Source of the DNA: Methylocystaceae bacterium
Lineage (GTDB): Bacteria > Pseudomonadota > Alphaproteobacteria > Rhizobiales > Beijerinckiaceae
Length of the DNA: 29,027 nt
NCBI GenBank assembly: GCA_003152255.1
Contig: PLZT01000193.1
Span: 5,110 to 34,136 of the forward strand
Direction of reading: 5' to 3'
Within the stretch, counting starts at the first letter, position 1; each line of letters starts with the position of its first letter. The notes under the pieces were generated by a model. The model was given only the letters and a program-made list of their open reading frames with translations. It was not told where the DNA came from and made no database searches. This document shows positions 6,879-14,865 of this stretch, piece after piece. The position numbers were made by a program, and so were the translations under genes.

Positions 6879-8130
6879 CCCGCTCTCGTTCCTGCTCGCC
6901 AAGTCGGAGAGCAGTTCCGAACGACTGATTCCTCTGGCTCTCGGCGTCAATCGGGTTCTGCTCGTCAACGACGCGGAACTGTTGAAACCTATTCTCAAAG
7001 CGCCGGAAGAGTTGATCGACAAGGGGAGGCTGGTTCGAAAGCTGGAGCCAATCGTCGGGCGCAGTTCGCTCACCTTGAGCGGAGAAGCTCATCAAATGCG
7101 GCGCGCCCCGCTCCACGAGGCTTTGGCGAGAGGAACGGTCGAGAAGCTTGTCCCTGAACTGCTGGGGGAGATCCGTCGCGCGGTCTTCCAACTCATGCGG
7201 CAATCCTCGTTCGACGCCCATGTATTCGGCGCTGGCCTGGCGTTGAAGCTCATATGCACCGTGTTGTTCGGCCATCAAGTGCTGAGCGACGCGGACGAGC
7301 AAGCGCTGATCGAGGCCGTTCGATTGGTGGAAGACGATCTTTCAAAGGAAATGTTCCGTGCCATGCCGGCCATGCCCTGGAGTAGACATCAGGCTCGCAA
7401 GAGACGCCTAATCGCCACGGAGATTATGGGCGCGATATATAATAAAGTAGAGTCTAGAGCAAGCGAATCCAGCATATTCAAGACGTTGAGGCATATAGGG
7501 CTTTCAGACGAGGAGGTAAGAGACGAAATAACAACAATATTGTTGGCCGGACACCATACAACCGGGTCCGCAATAGCGTGGAATCTGTACTATTTGGCGA
7601 CTGACAAATATCTTTTGAGTAAAATTGCACAAGAGGCTGACGCATGTCTATCATCTGATGGAGATATTGACCAAACGAAATTGAAAACCGCGCAGATCAG
7701 CGCCGCGCTTGGTAAGGAAGTATTGCGTCTATTTCCGTCTTCGTGGTGGTTCGCGCGAGAAGTCATGACGGCGCATGTTCTCGACGGCTATTCGCTTCGG
7801 CCTGGGGATTCTTTGCTTATCTCCCCGTGGATATTTCATCGCTCTCCCCGTTACTGGAAAGATCCGGAGCTGTTTGATCTATCCAGAAACTATGGATCGA
7901 AGGCCTATATCCCGTTTGGCGCCGGGCCGCGCGCTTGCATTGGCATGGGGCTCGCGTCGTTGGAGCTGCAGTTGATAACGCTCGACCTCGCGGCCGCCTT
8001 CGAACTGGAACTGGCCGAAGCTCCTCCGAATCTCGTTCCGACGGCGCTGGTGACGCTAAAGCCTCCGCCAATCAAGTTGAGGTTGCGGATCCGCGAGGAA
8101 GAGAAGATGTACAACAGAGCGGCGAGCTAG
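6838..8130 (+). CDS. Cytochrome P450 monooxygenase, overlapping luxI
   Basis: This is a soluble bacterial P450 of 430 residues with no membrane anchor. The heme-ligand loop is FGAGPRACIG with Cys367. The K-helix motif is KEVLR (E294, R297). The I-helix motif is AGHHTT (237-242), with His240 where most P450s have Asp or Glu. The region after the K helix (LFPSSWWFAREV, then HRSPRYWKDPELFD) resembles CYP4-like bacterial enzymes that often oxidise fatty acyl chains. No ferredoxin or reductase gene is nearby, so electrons must come from partners elsewhere. The ATG at 6838 lies inside luxI, preceded by TGGAA, and implies translational coupling; ATG 6847 is an alternative. Rare codons (ATA, GTA, TCT, AGA) occur near 7432-7470. 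An oxidised acyl-homoserine lactone or acyl precursor is the inferred product; the substrate is not shown. Confidence 0.93.
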   Translation: MKHMFSDVRPFMRDPLSFLLAKSESSSERLIPLALGVNRVLLVNDAELLKPILKAPEELIDKGRLVRKLEPIVGRSSLTLSGEAHQMRRAPLHEALARGTVEKLVPELLGEIRRAVFQLMRQSSFDAHVFGAGLALKLICTVLFGHQVLSDADEQALIEAVRLVEDDLSKEMFRAMPAMPWSRHQARKRRLIATEIMGAIYNKVESRASESSIFKTLRHIGLSDEEVRDEITTILLAGHHTTGSAIAWNLYYLATDKYLLSKIAQEADACLSSDGDIDQTKLKTAQISAALGKEVLRLFPSSWWFAREVMTAHVLDGYSLRPGDSLLISPWIFHRSPRYWKDPELFDLSRNYGSKAYIPFGAGPRACIGMGLASLELQLITLDLAAAFELELAEAPPNLVPTALVTLKPPPIKLRLRIREEEKMYNRAAS

Positions 8131-8202
8131 GCGCTCCGCCTCGACCCTTGGGGCGCGCCGACGGCGAGGGCGCGCCTGTTCTCTCGATCGGCGGCGCCGG
8201 CG

Positions 8203-8263
8203 CGTTCGACGGACTCGTCGTCCCGGCCGGGCCGGCGAAGGTGACGAGTGTAGCCGTCGAACG
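8203..8263. terminator. Long imperfect hairpin between convergent P450 and cimA
   Basis: CGTTCGACGG (8203-8212) pairs with CCGTCGAACG (8254-8263), and ACTCGTC (8213-8219) pairs with GACGAGT (8243-8249). The stem is interrupted only by a 4-nt bulge (GTAG). The inner loop is itself GC-rich and can pair (CCCGGCCGGG). It lies between two converging genes and could act as a bidirectional terminator or 3'-end stabiliser. No T tract follows, so the function is inferred. Confidence 0.45.
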
Positions 8264-8315
8264 GCCGCGAGAGGAGACGGGCCCCACTACCGCCCGAGAC
8301 GGCGATCGAGCGGTT

Positions 8316-9911
8316 TCATACCGCCCCTTCGCGCAGCAGCTTATAGACGATCGCGTCGACCAGCGCCTCGAAGGAGGCGTCGATCACATTGGCCGACACG
8401 CCGACCGTCGACCAGCGTCCGCCCTCGCCGTCCGCGCATTCGACCAGCACGCGCGTCACGGCGTCGGTGCCACCCTGGAACACGCGCACGCGATAATCGA
8501 CGAGCTTCACATCCTCTATGTAGCGCTGATAGGAGCCGAGATCCTTGCGCAATGCGAGATCGAGCGCATTCACCGGGCCATTGCCTTCCGCCGCCGAAAT
8601 GCGCGTCTCGCCGTGCACGCGCAGCTTGACGATGGCTTCGGCGCCGGCGTCCTCAAGGCCGCCATCGCGCGCGAAGCGCCGGTCCACCGCGACGCTGTAG
8701 CGCTCGACATCGAAGTAATGCGGCGCCTCGCCCATCACGCGCTTCGCCAGCAGAAAGAACGATGCGTCGGCGCCCTCATAGGCGTAGCCCTGCGCTTCCT
8801 TGTCCTTCACTTCGTCGAGCAGGCGCGTTAAGCGCGGGTCGTCCTTTTCGAGATTGACGCCGAGCCGCGACAGCTCCGCCAAAATGTTCGACCGGCCGGC
8901 CTGGTCCGAAACCAGCACGCGGCGCCGGTTGCCGACGCTTTCTGGCGGGACGTGCTCGTAGGTGCGCGAATCCGTCATCACGGCCGAGGCGTGAATCCCC
9001 GCCTTGGTGGCGAAGGCGCTTGCGCCGACATAGGGCGCGTGGCGATTGGGCGCGCGGTTCAAGAGTTCGTCCAGCGCGTGACTGATACGCGTCAATTGCG
9101 CGAGCTTTTCCGCCGTGACGCCGATCTCGAAGTTTTGCGAAAACTCGTCCTTGAGCAGCAGAGTCGGAATGATCGTCGTCAGATTGGCGTTGCCGCAACG
9201 CTCGCCCAAGCCATTGAGCGAGCCTTGAATCTGACGCGCGCCGGCGCGTATGGCGGCGAGCGAATTGGCGACCGCCTGACCCGTGTCGTCATGCGCGTGA
9301 ACGCCAAGCTTTTCGCCGGGAATGACCCGCGCCACCTGCGTCACGATGCGCTCGATTTCATGCGGCAGCGAGCCGCCATTGGTGTCGCATAGCACGATCC
9401 AGCGCGCGCCAGCGTCCGCGGCCGCCTTCGCGCAAGCCAGCGCATAGCCCTCGTTGGCCTTGAAGCCGTCGAAGAAATGTTCGCAATCGACGGCGGCTTC
9501 CTTGCCGCGCTTGATCGCCGCCTGAACCGATTGCGTGATCGCGGCGAGATTGTCTTCCTCCGTCGAGCGCAATGCAACGCGCACCTGATAGTCCCATGCC
9601 TTGGCGACGAAGACGATTGCGTCGCTGTCGCAGTCCAGCAAGGCCGCGACGCCGGGATCGTTCTCCACCGAGCGACCCTGCCGCCGCGTCATTCCGAAGG
9701 CCGCGAAGCGCGCGCGCAGGGGAGGGCGCTTGGCGAAAAACTCAGTGTCCTGCGGATTGGCGCCGGGATAGCCGCCCTCGATATAATCGACGCCCAGATC
9801 GTCGAGCATGGCGGCGATCCGCCGCTTGTCGTCGAGCGAAAAGTCGACTCCAGTCGTCTGCGCGCCGTCGCGCAGCGTGGTGTCGAACAGCGAGAGTCGA
9901 TGCTTCGTCAT
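8316..9911 (-). CDS. cimA: (R)-citramalate synthase
   Basis: The 531-residue enzyme condenses pyruvate with acetyl-CoA to (R)-citramalate, the first step of the threonine-independent route to isoleucine. The N-terminal DRE-TIM metallolyase barrel has LFDTTLRDGAQTTGVDFS, and the metal-binding HAHDDTG lies near residue 200. The SLNGLGERCGNANL segment follows. The C-terminal LeuA-type dimer domain (about 400-531) normally binds the feedback inhibitor. Length and motifs fit the CimA branch and not 2-isopropylmalate synthase, which is shorter at the equivalent start and reads DTTLRDGEQ. The ATG directly follows the TAA of the upstream acetyltransferase gene (TAAATG), so translation is probably coupled. 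Confidence 0.92.
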   Translation of the reverse strand: MTKHRLSLFDTTLRDGAQTTGVDFSLDDKRRIAAMLDDLGVDYIEGGYPGANPQDTEFFAKRPPLRARFAAFGMTRRQGRSVENDPGVAALLDCDSDAIVFVAKAWDYQVRVALRSTEEDNLAAITQSVQAAIKRGKEAAVDCEHFFDGFKANEGYALACAKAAADAGARWIVLCDTNGGSLPHEIERIVTQVARVIPGEKLGVHAHDDTGQAVANSLAAIRAGARQIQGSLNGLGERCGNANLTTIIPTLLLKDEFSQNFEIGVTAEKLAQLTRISHALDELLNRAPNRHAPYVGASAFATKAGIHASAVMTDSRTYEHVPPESVGNRRRVLVSDQAGRSNILAELSRLGVNLEKDDPRLTRLLDEVKDKEAQGYAYEGADASFFLLAKRVMGEAPHYFDVERYSVAVDRRFARDGGLEDAGAEAIVKLRVHGETRISAAEGNGPVNALDLALRKDLGSYQRYIEDVKLVDYRVRVFQGGTDAVTRVLVECADGEGGRWSTVGVSANVIDASFEALVDAIVYKLLREGAV

Positions 9912-10421
9912 TTAAGCGTGTCCTGTCGCGACTGGCGGCGCGAGCGCCTTGGTCATCGTGGTGTTCCCCAGCCATTCGCCGTTGATTACGACCGTGTTGC
10001 GGCTTTGCGGGATATAGCCGCGCTTTTCAAAAAACGCGCGCGCGGCGTCCGAGGCGTCGACGCTCAGACTTTGCGCGCCGCGCGCCGCGCCAAGTTTTTC
10101 GAGCGCGTCGGCGAGCGCCGAGCCGACGCCGAGCCGCGCGTAACCCGGATGCACATAGAGCATGTCGAGGACGCGCGCGTCCTTGAGCGAGGCGAAGCCG
10201 GCGATCTCGCCGTCGATCAGCGCGACGATGGTGAGGTTTGCTCCAAGCCTCTTGGCGAACGCGCTCTCTTCGTCCGCGCAGGCCGCCCAGGCGGCTCGCT
10301 GGTCGTCGTCGTAAAAATCCTCGGCGAGCGTCTCGACGCTGGCGCGAAACAGCGCGGCGAGACGCGGCGCTTCGCCCGGAAGAATCGGACGCAGCGAAGG
10401 AGGATTTTTTGCGCGCATCAT
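9912..10421 (-). CDS. GNAT-family N-acetyltransferase
   Basis: This is a 169-residue single-domain acetyltransferase. The N-terminal LRPILPGEAPRLAALF begins the GNAT fold. The acetyl-CoA-binding motif A is MLYVHPGYARLGVGSAL (the R/Q-x-x-G-x-G loop is ARLGVG), and the C-terminal part has AARAFFEKRGYIPQ. Substrate cannot be read from the sequence. The ATG at 10421 lies 2 nt after the stop of the 40-residue gene and is followed at once by a second ATG (10418). No good Shine-Dalgarno is seen, so it probably depends on the upstream gene for translation. The stop codon touches the cimA start, which makes a three-gene operon. Confidence 0.88.
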   Translation of the reverse strand: MMRAKNPPSLRPILPGEAPRLAALFRASVETLAEDFYDDDQRAAWAACADEESAFAKRLGANLTIVALIDGEIAGFASLKDARVLDMLYVHPGYARLGVGSALADALEKLGAARGAQSLSVDASDAARAFFEKRGYIPQSRNTVVINGEWLGNTTMTKALAPPVATGHA

Positions 10422-10423
10422 GG

Positions 10424-10546
10424 TTAGAAGACGCCCGAAAGACGCAGCGCGACGAGCGCGGCAAGCGCCAGCACAACCAGCTTGAAGCTGAGATAGCTCA
10501 ACCAATGCGCGGGGAAGGGGAGCGATTTTTTCCAGTCGTCGGACAT
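10424..10546 (-). CDS. Small membrane protein, 40 residues
   Basis: The predicted protein starts MSDDWKKSLPFPAHWLSYLS and ends with one hydrophobic helix (KLVVLALAALVALRL). It has a strong Shine-Dalgarno (AAGGAGA, about 7 nt before the ATG at 10546). Its stop lies 2 nt before the GNAT start, so the two are probably translated together. The N-terminal amphipathic DDWKKSLPFPAHW segment would stay in the cytoplasm. I do not recognise a family. The ribosome binding site and tight coupling are the main reasons to call it a gene. Confidence 0.7.
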   Translation of the reverse strand: MSDDWKKSLPFPAHWLSYLSFKLVVLALAALVALRLSGVF

Positions 10547-10566
10547 GGGTGTTTCTCCTTTGCGAC

Positions 10567-10620
10567 CAAACCACACCCGTCGCGCTTCGCGCGCCACTCT
10601 CCTCGGGAAGGGAGGGGTGG
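10567..10620 (+). repeat. Interspersed palindromic repeat, copy C
   Basis: The segment runs from CCACACCCG through GCGCTTCGCGCGCC to CTCCTCGGGAAGGGAGGGG. The region at 10695-10760 reads the same way on the minus strand (CCACCC.. CGCTTCGC.. GCCACCCTCC.. GGGAAGGGATGGG). Two inverted relatives within about 200 nt point to a REP-like family distinct from copies A and B. It lies between cysS and the small membrane protein gene. Confidence 0.55.
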
Positions 10621-10694
10621 GGACGACTTGATCGTCGCACAAAAACTTGAAGATTCTGGATCGCGTGAATATTGCCGTTAAGAGTCGCGTTGTG

Positions 10695-10760
10695 GGGCTC
10701 CCATCCCTTCCCTTTGTGGGGAGGGTGGCTCGGCGAAGCGGGGCCCGGTGGGTGGCCGCG
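10695..10760 (-). repeat. Interspersed palindromic repeat, copy D (inverted)
   Basis: On the minus strand this reads CCACCCACCGGGCC, then CCGCTTCGCCGAGCC, then ACCCTCCCCACAAAGGGAAG. It shares its layout with copy C in inverted orientation. It starts almost directly after the cysS stop, so a transcript reading out of cysS would carry this structure at its 3' end. Exact edges are approximate. Confidence 0.55.
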
Positions 10761-10770
10761 AGCGCGAGAC

Positions 10771-12111
10771 TCACCGCTTGACCTCCCATGTCGTCGTGCC
10801 GTCCTTATTGTCTTTCAACGCGACGCCCATGCCTAAAAGTTCGTCGCGGATGCGGTCGGACTCGGCCCAGTTTTTGGCGGCGCGGGCGGCGTTGCGGGCT
10901 TGGACGAATTTAAGCACTTTCTGCTCGTCAACTGTGCTCTGAATTGTTCGTCGGAGGGTCGTGTCTCGACTAAGCACGTCAATGCCTAACAGCGCCGCTG
11001 TTGCGTTGATTGTTTGTGGGTCTTTGAGTTGATGTAGACGCGATATTGCGAGCGGTGTGTTGAGGTCGTCCTCCAGGGCGTCAAGAACATCGGCAGATAC
11101 CTCGCCAGGCTCAGAACCTTTTCCGTCTCGCTGCCATCGCCACAGAAGTGACTCGCTCTGCCTCAACCCTTCGTTTGTCCAATTGATCGGTTGGCGATAG
11201 TGCGTCCTCAGCATATTGAGCCGCAAAATATCGCCCGGCCAATCTCTCAACAACTCATGAATCGTGACAAAATTCCCCAGGCTCTTGGACATTTTCTCGC
11301 CCTCGACCTGCAAAAATCCGTTGTGCATCCAGACATTGGCCATCACATCGTGGCCGAAGGCGCAGCGCGTTTGGGCGATTTCGTTTTCGTGATGGGGGAA
11401 GACCAGGTCGATGCCGCCGCCGTGAATGTCGAAGACTTCGCCGAGATGCTTCCAGCTCATCGCCGAGCATTCGATGTGCCAGCCGGGGCGGCCCCGGCCC
11501 CAGGGCGACTCCCAGCCGGGCTCGCTGTCCTTCGACGGCTTCCATAGAACAAAATCCATGTCCCCGCGCTTATAGGGCGCGACATCGACCCTGGCGCCGG
11601 CGATCATCTCGTCGAGCGAGCGGCGCGATAGACGGCCGTAGTCCTTCATCGACGGGACATCGAACAGCACATGGCCGTCCGCCGCATAGGCGTGGCCGGA
11701 GGCGATCAATCTCTCGATGATGGCGATCATCTGCGCGATATGCTCGGTGGCGCGCGGCTGCACGTCGGGCTCGAGGCAGCCCAGCGCCTTCACGTCGGCC
11801 TGAAAGACCTTGTTGGTTTCCTCGGTCAATTCGCGAATGGATATGCCGCGCTCGGCGGACCTGGCGTTGATCTTGTCGTCGACGTCGGTGATGTTGCGCA
11901 CATAGCGCACATGCTCCGCGCCATAGACATGCCGCAGCAACCGATAAAGCACGTCGAACACGATAATCGGCCGCGCATTGCCGATATGCGCAAAATCATA
12001 GACCGTCGGCCCGCATACATACATGCGCACATTGGAAGGATCGAGCGGGACGAACGCTTCCTTCCCGCGCGTGAACGTATTGTAAAGTTTGAGCGGCGGC
12101 GTCGACGACAT
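10771..12111 (-). CDS. cysS: Cysteinyl-tRNA synthetase
   Basis: The 446-residue class I synthetase attaches cysteine to tRNA-Cys in the cytoplasm. The zinc- and substrate-binding [19 protein letters not shown] contains the HIGH-type motif HIGN. The other zinc ligands lie in WHIECSAMS and in [13 protein letters not shown], and KMSKS appears in [13 protein letters not shown]. The C-terminal anticodon-binding region ends [19 protein letters not shown] lies about 5 nt before the ATG. The part from about 10900 to 11260 (the last third before the tail) is visibly less GC-rich and uses freer codons than the rest, and the protein is slightly short for alphaproteobacterial CysS. Recombination within the gene is one explanation. 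Confidence 0.96.
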   Translation of the reverse strand: MSSTPPLKLYNTFTRGKEAFVPLDPSNVRMYVCGPTVYDFAHIGNARPIIVFDVLYRLLRHVYGAEHVRYVRNITDVDDKINARSAERGISIRELTEETNKVFQADVKALGCLEPDVQPRATEHIAQMIAIIERLIASGHAYAADGHVLFDVPSMKDYGRLSRRSLDEMIAGARVDVAPYKRGDMDFVLWKPSKDSEPGWESPWGRGRPGWHIECSAMSWKHLGEVFDIHGGGIDLVFPHHENEIAQTRCAFGHDVMANVWMHNGFLQVEGEKMSKSLGNFVTIHELLRDWPGDILRLNMLRTHYRQPINWTNEGLRQSESLLWRWQRDGKGSEPGEVSADVLDALEDDLNTPLAISRLHQLKDPQTINATAALLGIDVLSRDTTLRRTIQSTVDEQKVLKFVQARNAARAAKNWAESDRIRDELLGMGVALKDNKDGTTTWEVKR

Positions 12112-12423
12112 GGAGCTTCCCTAAAAGGCCTCCCGGCCGGGCGTCGCTTCATGTGGGGATGAGACGTGACGGCTCCGGCCAGCGGTTGAGCTAGCTGATA
12201 ATAATCCGACCACAAATTGGAAGGCGGAGCGTGAGCGTCATGCCCGCGACCATGCGCCGGCGAGCCCGCCGCGTCAAGCCGCGCCTCGCGGGAAACGCGC
12301 GTTGGCTCGTCGCGATGGCTTCAATTTCAGGACACTCACGGATTTTACGGGAAGTTAACCCGGTCGTGTCATGCTCACAAAATCCTTCGCGGCGCCGCGG
12401 CGTCTCACCGAGAAGCAAAGACC
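12112..12423. other. Intergenic region between divergent cysS and an exported-protein gene
   Basis: These 312 nt carry the leaders of cysS (minus) and of the small exported protein (plus). A GTG-started frame from 12231 is open but has no recognisable product and overlaps the next gene, so I reject it. A near-consensus CtrA-like site is listed separately. I see no RNA gene. Confidence 0.5.
12344..12359 (+). promoter_or_regulatory. Candidate CtrA-type site (TTTA-N7-TTAAC)
   Basis: TTTA (12344-12347), seven bases, then TTAAC (12355-12359) differs from the alphaproteobacterial CtrA consensus TTAA-N7-TTAAC at one base. It lies about 65 nt before the ATG of the small exported protein. A single one-mismatch site can arise by chance, so the call is tentative. 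Confidence 0.3.
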
Positions 12424-12762
12424 ATGTTGTTGCAGGTGACGAAATTCGAACAATCGCCCTGGCTGCGACTTCTCGCGCCTCTTCTCGCCGGCCTTCTCAT
12501 CGCCGCAGCCTATCAAGGGGCCAGCCACGCGGCCCCGGCGCAGCGGAACGCCGTCTATCTGATCTCCGACAGCGAGGGCTACGGTCTTGTCGATTGCATC
12601 GTGCAAAAGCGCGAGTGCGGTAAGATCGTCGCCGACGGCTGGTGCGAGGCTCACGGCCACGGACCGGCGGTCGGCTTTGGCGTCGCCGAAGATGTGACGG
12701 GAGCGATATCCGCGTCGTCCTCGGCGTCGAACCCCGCCGCGATGGTGACCTGCTCGGAGTAA
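12424..12762 (+). CDS. Small exported protein of unknown function
   Basis: The 112-residue product has an N-terminal signal peptide: WLRLLAPLLAGLLIAAAYQG followed by ASHAA as a likely cleavage region. The mature part is about 75 residues, with three cysteines before its end (DCIVQKRECGK, GWCEAHGHG) and a fourth in MVTCSE. Four cysteines suggest two disulfides in the periplasm. It resembles small uncharacterised secreted proteins of Hyphomicrobiales, but I cannot name a family. It is convergent with creA, with 22 nt between the stops. The Shine-Dalgarno is weak (AAGCAAAG). Confidence 0.72.
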   Translation: MLLQVTKFEQSPWLRLLAPLLAGLLIAAAYQGASHAAPAQRNAVYLISDSEGYGLVDCIVQKRECGKIVADGWCEAHGHGPAVGFGVAEDVTGAISASSSASNPAAMVTCSE

Positions 12763-12784
12763 GCGCTCTTTCGGTCGGGCTGAC

Positions 12785-13309
12785 TTATTTCACAAAGTCC
12801 TTGCATTGATTCGGCTCCACCCCGCCCCATGGCTCTAGCGAGAGCGCCGAGGTCGAATTCTGCGGGCTGCCTTCGATCAATTTGTCGGAATAGACCATAT
12901 AGACCATCACGTTGCGCTTCACGTCGCAGCCGCGCACGATTTGCATGCGCTTGAAAAACAACGAGCGCTTTTCGCTGAACACCTGATCGCCCTGGGAGAA
13001 TTTCTCCCTGAATCTCACCGGGCCATATTGGCGGCAGGAGAGCGAAACATCCGACGTGTTCTCGGCCAGGCCGAGCGCGCCGGTGACGCCGCCTTTTTCA
13101 TGCATGGTGTAATAGCAGGCGACGCCTTCCACGACGGGATCGTCGATCCCGTAGGTCGCCAGCTTGTCATTCGGCGTCAGAAGCTTGAAATCGGTCGATT
13201 GCCGGAAGATCAAGTCCGGCCCGCTCGCGTCCGCGGCGAGGGCGGACGCGGCTCCAATTAGAGCAAGCATCGCGACGGAGGCCCGAATATCGCGCATGTG
13301 CAATCTCAT
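12785..13309 (-). CDS. creA: CreA family periplasmic protein
   Basis: The 174-residue protein starts at the ATG at 13309 behind a strong AAGGAGGG (spacing 7), which rules out the longer open frame. The signal peptide is RASVAMLALIGAASALAADA. The mature part has the CreA pattern GVACYYTMHEKGG, then DVSLSCRQYGPV, FREKFSQGDQVFSEKRSLFFKRM, IVRGCDVKRN and VYMVYSDKLIEGSPQNSTS. Cysteines in these blocks may form disulfides. E. coli CreA (YjjW-region creABCD) is 157 residues and its role is unknown; here there are no creBCD genes beside it. Export to the periplasm is inferred from the signal peptide. Confidence 0.9.
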   Translation of the reverse strand: MRLHMRDIRASVAMLALIGAASALAADASGPDLIFRQSTDFKLLTPNDKLATYGIDDPVVEGVACYYTMHEKGGVTGALGLAENTSDVSLSCRQYGPVRFREKFSQGDQVFSEKRSLFFKRMQIVRGCDVKRNVMVYMVYSDKLIEGSPQNSTSALSLEPWGGVEPNQCKDFVK

Positions 13310-13640
13310 GTCCAAACCCTCCTTGCGCCATTGTTCGGCGATGCCGAAAGCGGCCTTTGTCCGACGGCCGCGGCGCGTTGGACCGGGGCGCGTGAAATGA
13401 ACAGGGCCCTCCCAGGCGACGCCGCCCATATGTGGGATGTTTTACATCATTGGAAGGAAAAACATGAGGGGTCGGAAAAAAATTCGACGCCTTGCTCTCG
13501 ACACGAAAGGAAGAACAAATGTTCAAAAGCGCGCCCGCGCGTTGATCGGTCCGCCGAATTGGTCGATGGTTAAGGCCTTCGCGATTTCGATGATTCGTGG
13601 GTGCCGCGATCGTGTTCATTTCCCGTCCGCGCGAAGAAAG
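13310..13640. other. Intergenic region between divergent creA and DUF2865 gene
   Basis: The 331 nt carry the leaders of both genes. The DUF2865 frame is open back to 13437, and an ATG at 13464 has an AAGGAAAAAC site in front. The extra 59 residues would be basic and would precede the hydrophobic segment, which does not suit a signal peptide. An 8-codon frame at 13519 also has a good ribosome site (AAGGAAGAACAA) but nothing else supports it. No RNA gene is seen. Confidence 0.45.
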
Positions 13641-14819
13641 ATGCCGCCGATTTATTTTGCCTGGAAGGCCACGACCGAAGGGTATTTCGCGACAGCCGGA
13701 TGGCTGCCTCGCGCACTGGTTGTCGTCGCCGCCCTCGCGCCGTGGGCCGCTCCGGCGCGGGCGGAAAGCGCTTATTGCGACGACCTTAAGGCCGAGATCG
13801 CGCAGGCCGGCGGTGGCGGCGATTCGGGGCGCTATCGCGCCACCGCCGCGAAGCAGCAGGTCGAACTGGGCCGCACCGCGGCCTATGCGCGCTCGATCGG
13901 TTGCGAACGTCAGCAATTCCTTTTCTTTGGCGAGGCGCCGCCGCCGCAATGCGCCCAGATCAACGCCCGCGTCGCCCAAATGCAAGCCAATCTCGCTGCC
14001 TTGCAGCGGCGTTCCGGCGACAATGGGCGGAAATTGGCGCTGGCCGCGCGTTACGACGCACAATGCCGCGAGCGCTCCCGGGTCACGCCACTGGAGGCTT
14101 CACGCGGTTTCTTCGAGGAATTATTCGGCCTCGCGCCGCCGCGAGAAGCCGGCGCTCCGCCCGACTCTCCGCCCTTGAACCGCACCCCTTCCATCCACGA
14201 GCAACCGGAAGATTCGCTGAGCGAGACGGAGGGGGCAGAGCAAGGCGAAAACCACCTTGGCGGCGCCCTGGCGATTTGCGTGCGCCAATGCGACGGCGGC
14301 TTTTTTCCCGTGAGCTATTCCGCTCGGCGGGCCAATCTCGACGAACTCGCCACGCTTTGCAAAGCGCTCTGTCCCAACGCCGAGGTGGCGCTCTATACGA
14401 AATCGCCCTGGGGAGAGCTCGGCTCGGCCGTTTCGATCAGCGGCGACAGCTACGGCGATCATCCCAACGCGTTGAAATTCCAAAAGACACGCGTCCCCGT
14501 CTGTGGCTGCAAGCCGCCGGACAAAAGCTGGGCGGAGGCCCTCGCCGAGGCCGAGCGCATTCTCGCGTCTTCAAACAGTAAGGATGTCGTCGTAACCGAG
14601 GAACAAGCGGAGCAGCTTTCGCGTCCGCTCTCTTCGAGCGACGCGCGCGATCGCGCGGGCGCCAAGAAGCAATCGACGCGGCGCGATGCGCCAACGGTCG
14701 AGGGGACAACTGGCTCCCTCGCCGCGCCGGCCACTGGAAAGGATCCAGGCGAGTGGCGCGAGACAATCGGACCCGACGGCGTAAAACGCCGCGTTCGCGT
14801 CGTGGCGCCTGCGCTCTAA
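13641..14819 (+). CDS. DUF2865 domain exported protein
   Basis: The 392-residue product has a signal peptide (WLPRALVVVAALAPWAAPARA, cleavage before ESAYCDD). A helical, Gln- and Ala-rich region (about 40-170) with paired cysteines follows, then a Pro- and Glu-rich linker. The DUF2865 core reads ICVRQCDGGFFPVSYS, then LATLCKALCPNAEVALY and VPVCGCKPPDKSWAEAL. The tail is basic, ending RRVRVVAPAL. The conserved cysteines suggest disulfides in the periplasm. The family is common in Hyphomicrobiales and has no known function. The start at 13641 has GAAGAAAG just upstream; 13464 is an alternative. Neighbours are other exported proteins, transcribed separately. Confidence 0.8.
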   Translation: MPPIYFAWKATTEGYFATAGWLPRALVVVAALAPWAAPARAESAYCDDLKAEIAQAGGGGDSGRYRATAAKQQVELGRTAAYARSIGCERQQFLFFGEAPPPQCAQINARVAQMQANLAALQRRSGDNGRKLALAARYDAQCRERSRVTPLEASRGFFEELFGLAPPREAGAPPDSPPLNRTPSIHEQPEDSLSETEGAEQGENHLGGALAICVRQCDGGFFPVSYSARRANLDELATLCKALCPNAEVALYTKSPWGELGSAVSISGDSYGDHPNALKFQKTRVPVCGCKPPDKSWAEALAEAERILASSNSKDVVVTEEQAEQLSRPLSSSDARDRAGAKKQSTRRDAPTVEGTTGSLAAPATGKDPGEWRETIGPDGVKRRVRVVAPAL

Positions 14820-14865
14820 AGAGCAAGGCCTAAACGGCCGGCCGCTTTGCCGCGTGGCGCTTGCC

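Noticed and set aside
12231..12623. GTG-started 130-codon frame before and overlapping the small exported protein gene
   Set aside because: Very Arg-rich, overlaps a gene with a signal peptide and has no homology pattern.
13519..13545. 8-codon leader-like frame with good ribosome site before the DUF2865 gene
   Set aside because: It is too short to separate from chance and lies in frame-rich GC sequence; no attenuator structure was found.
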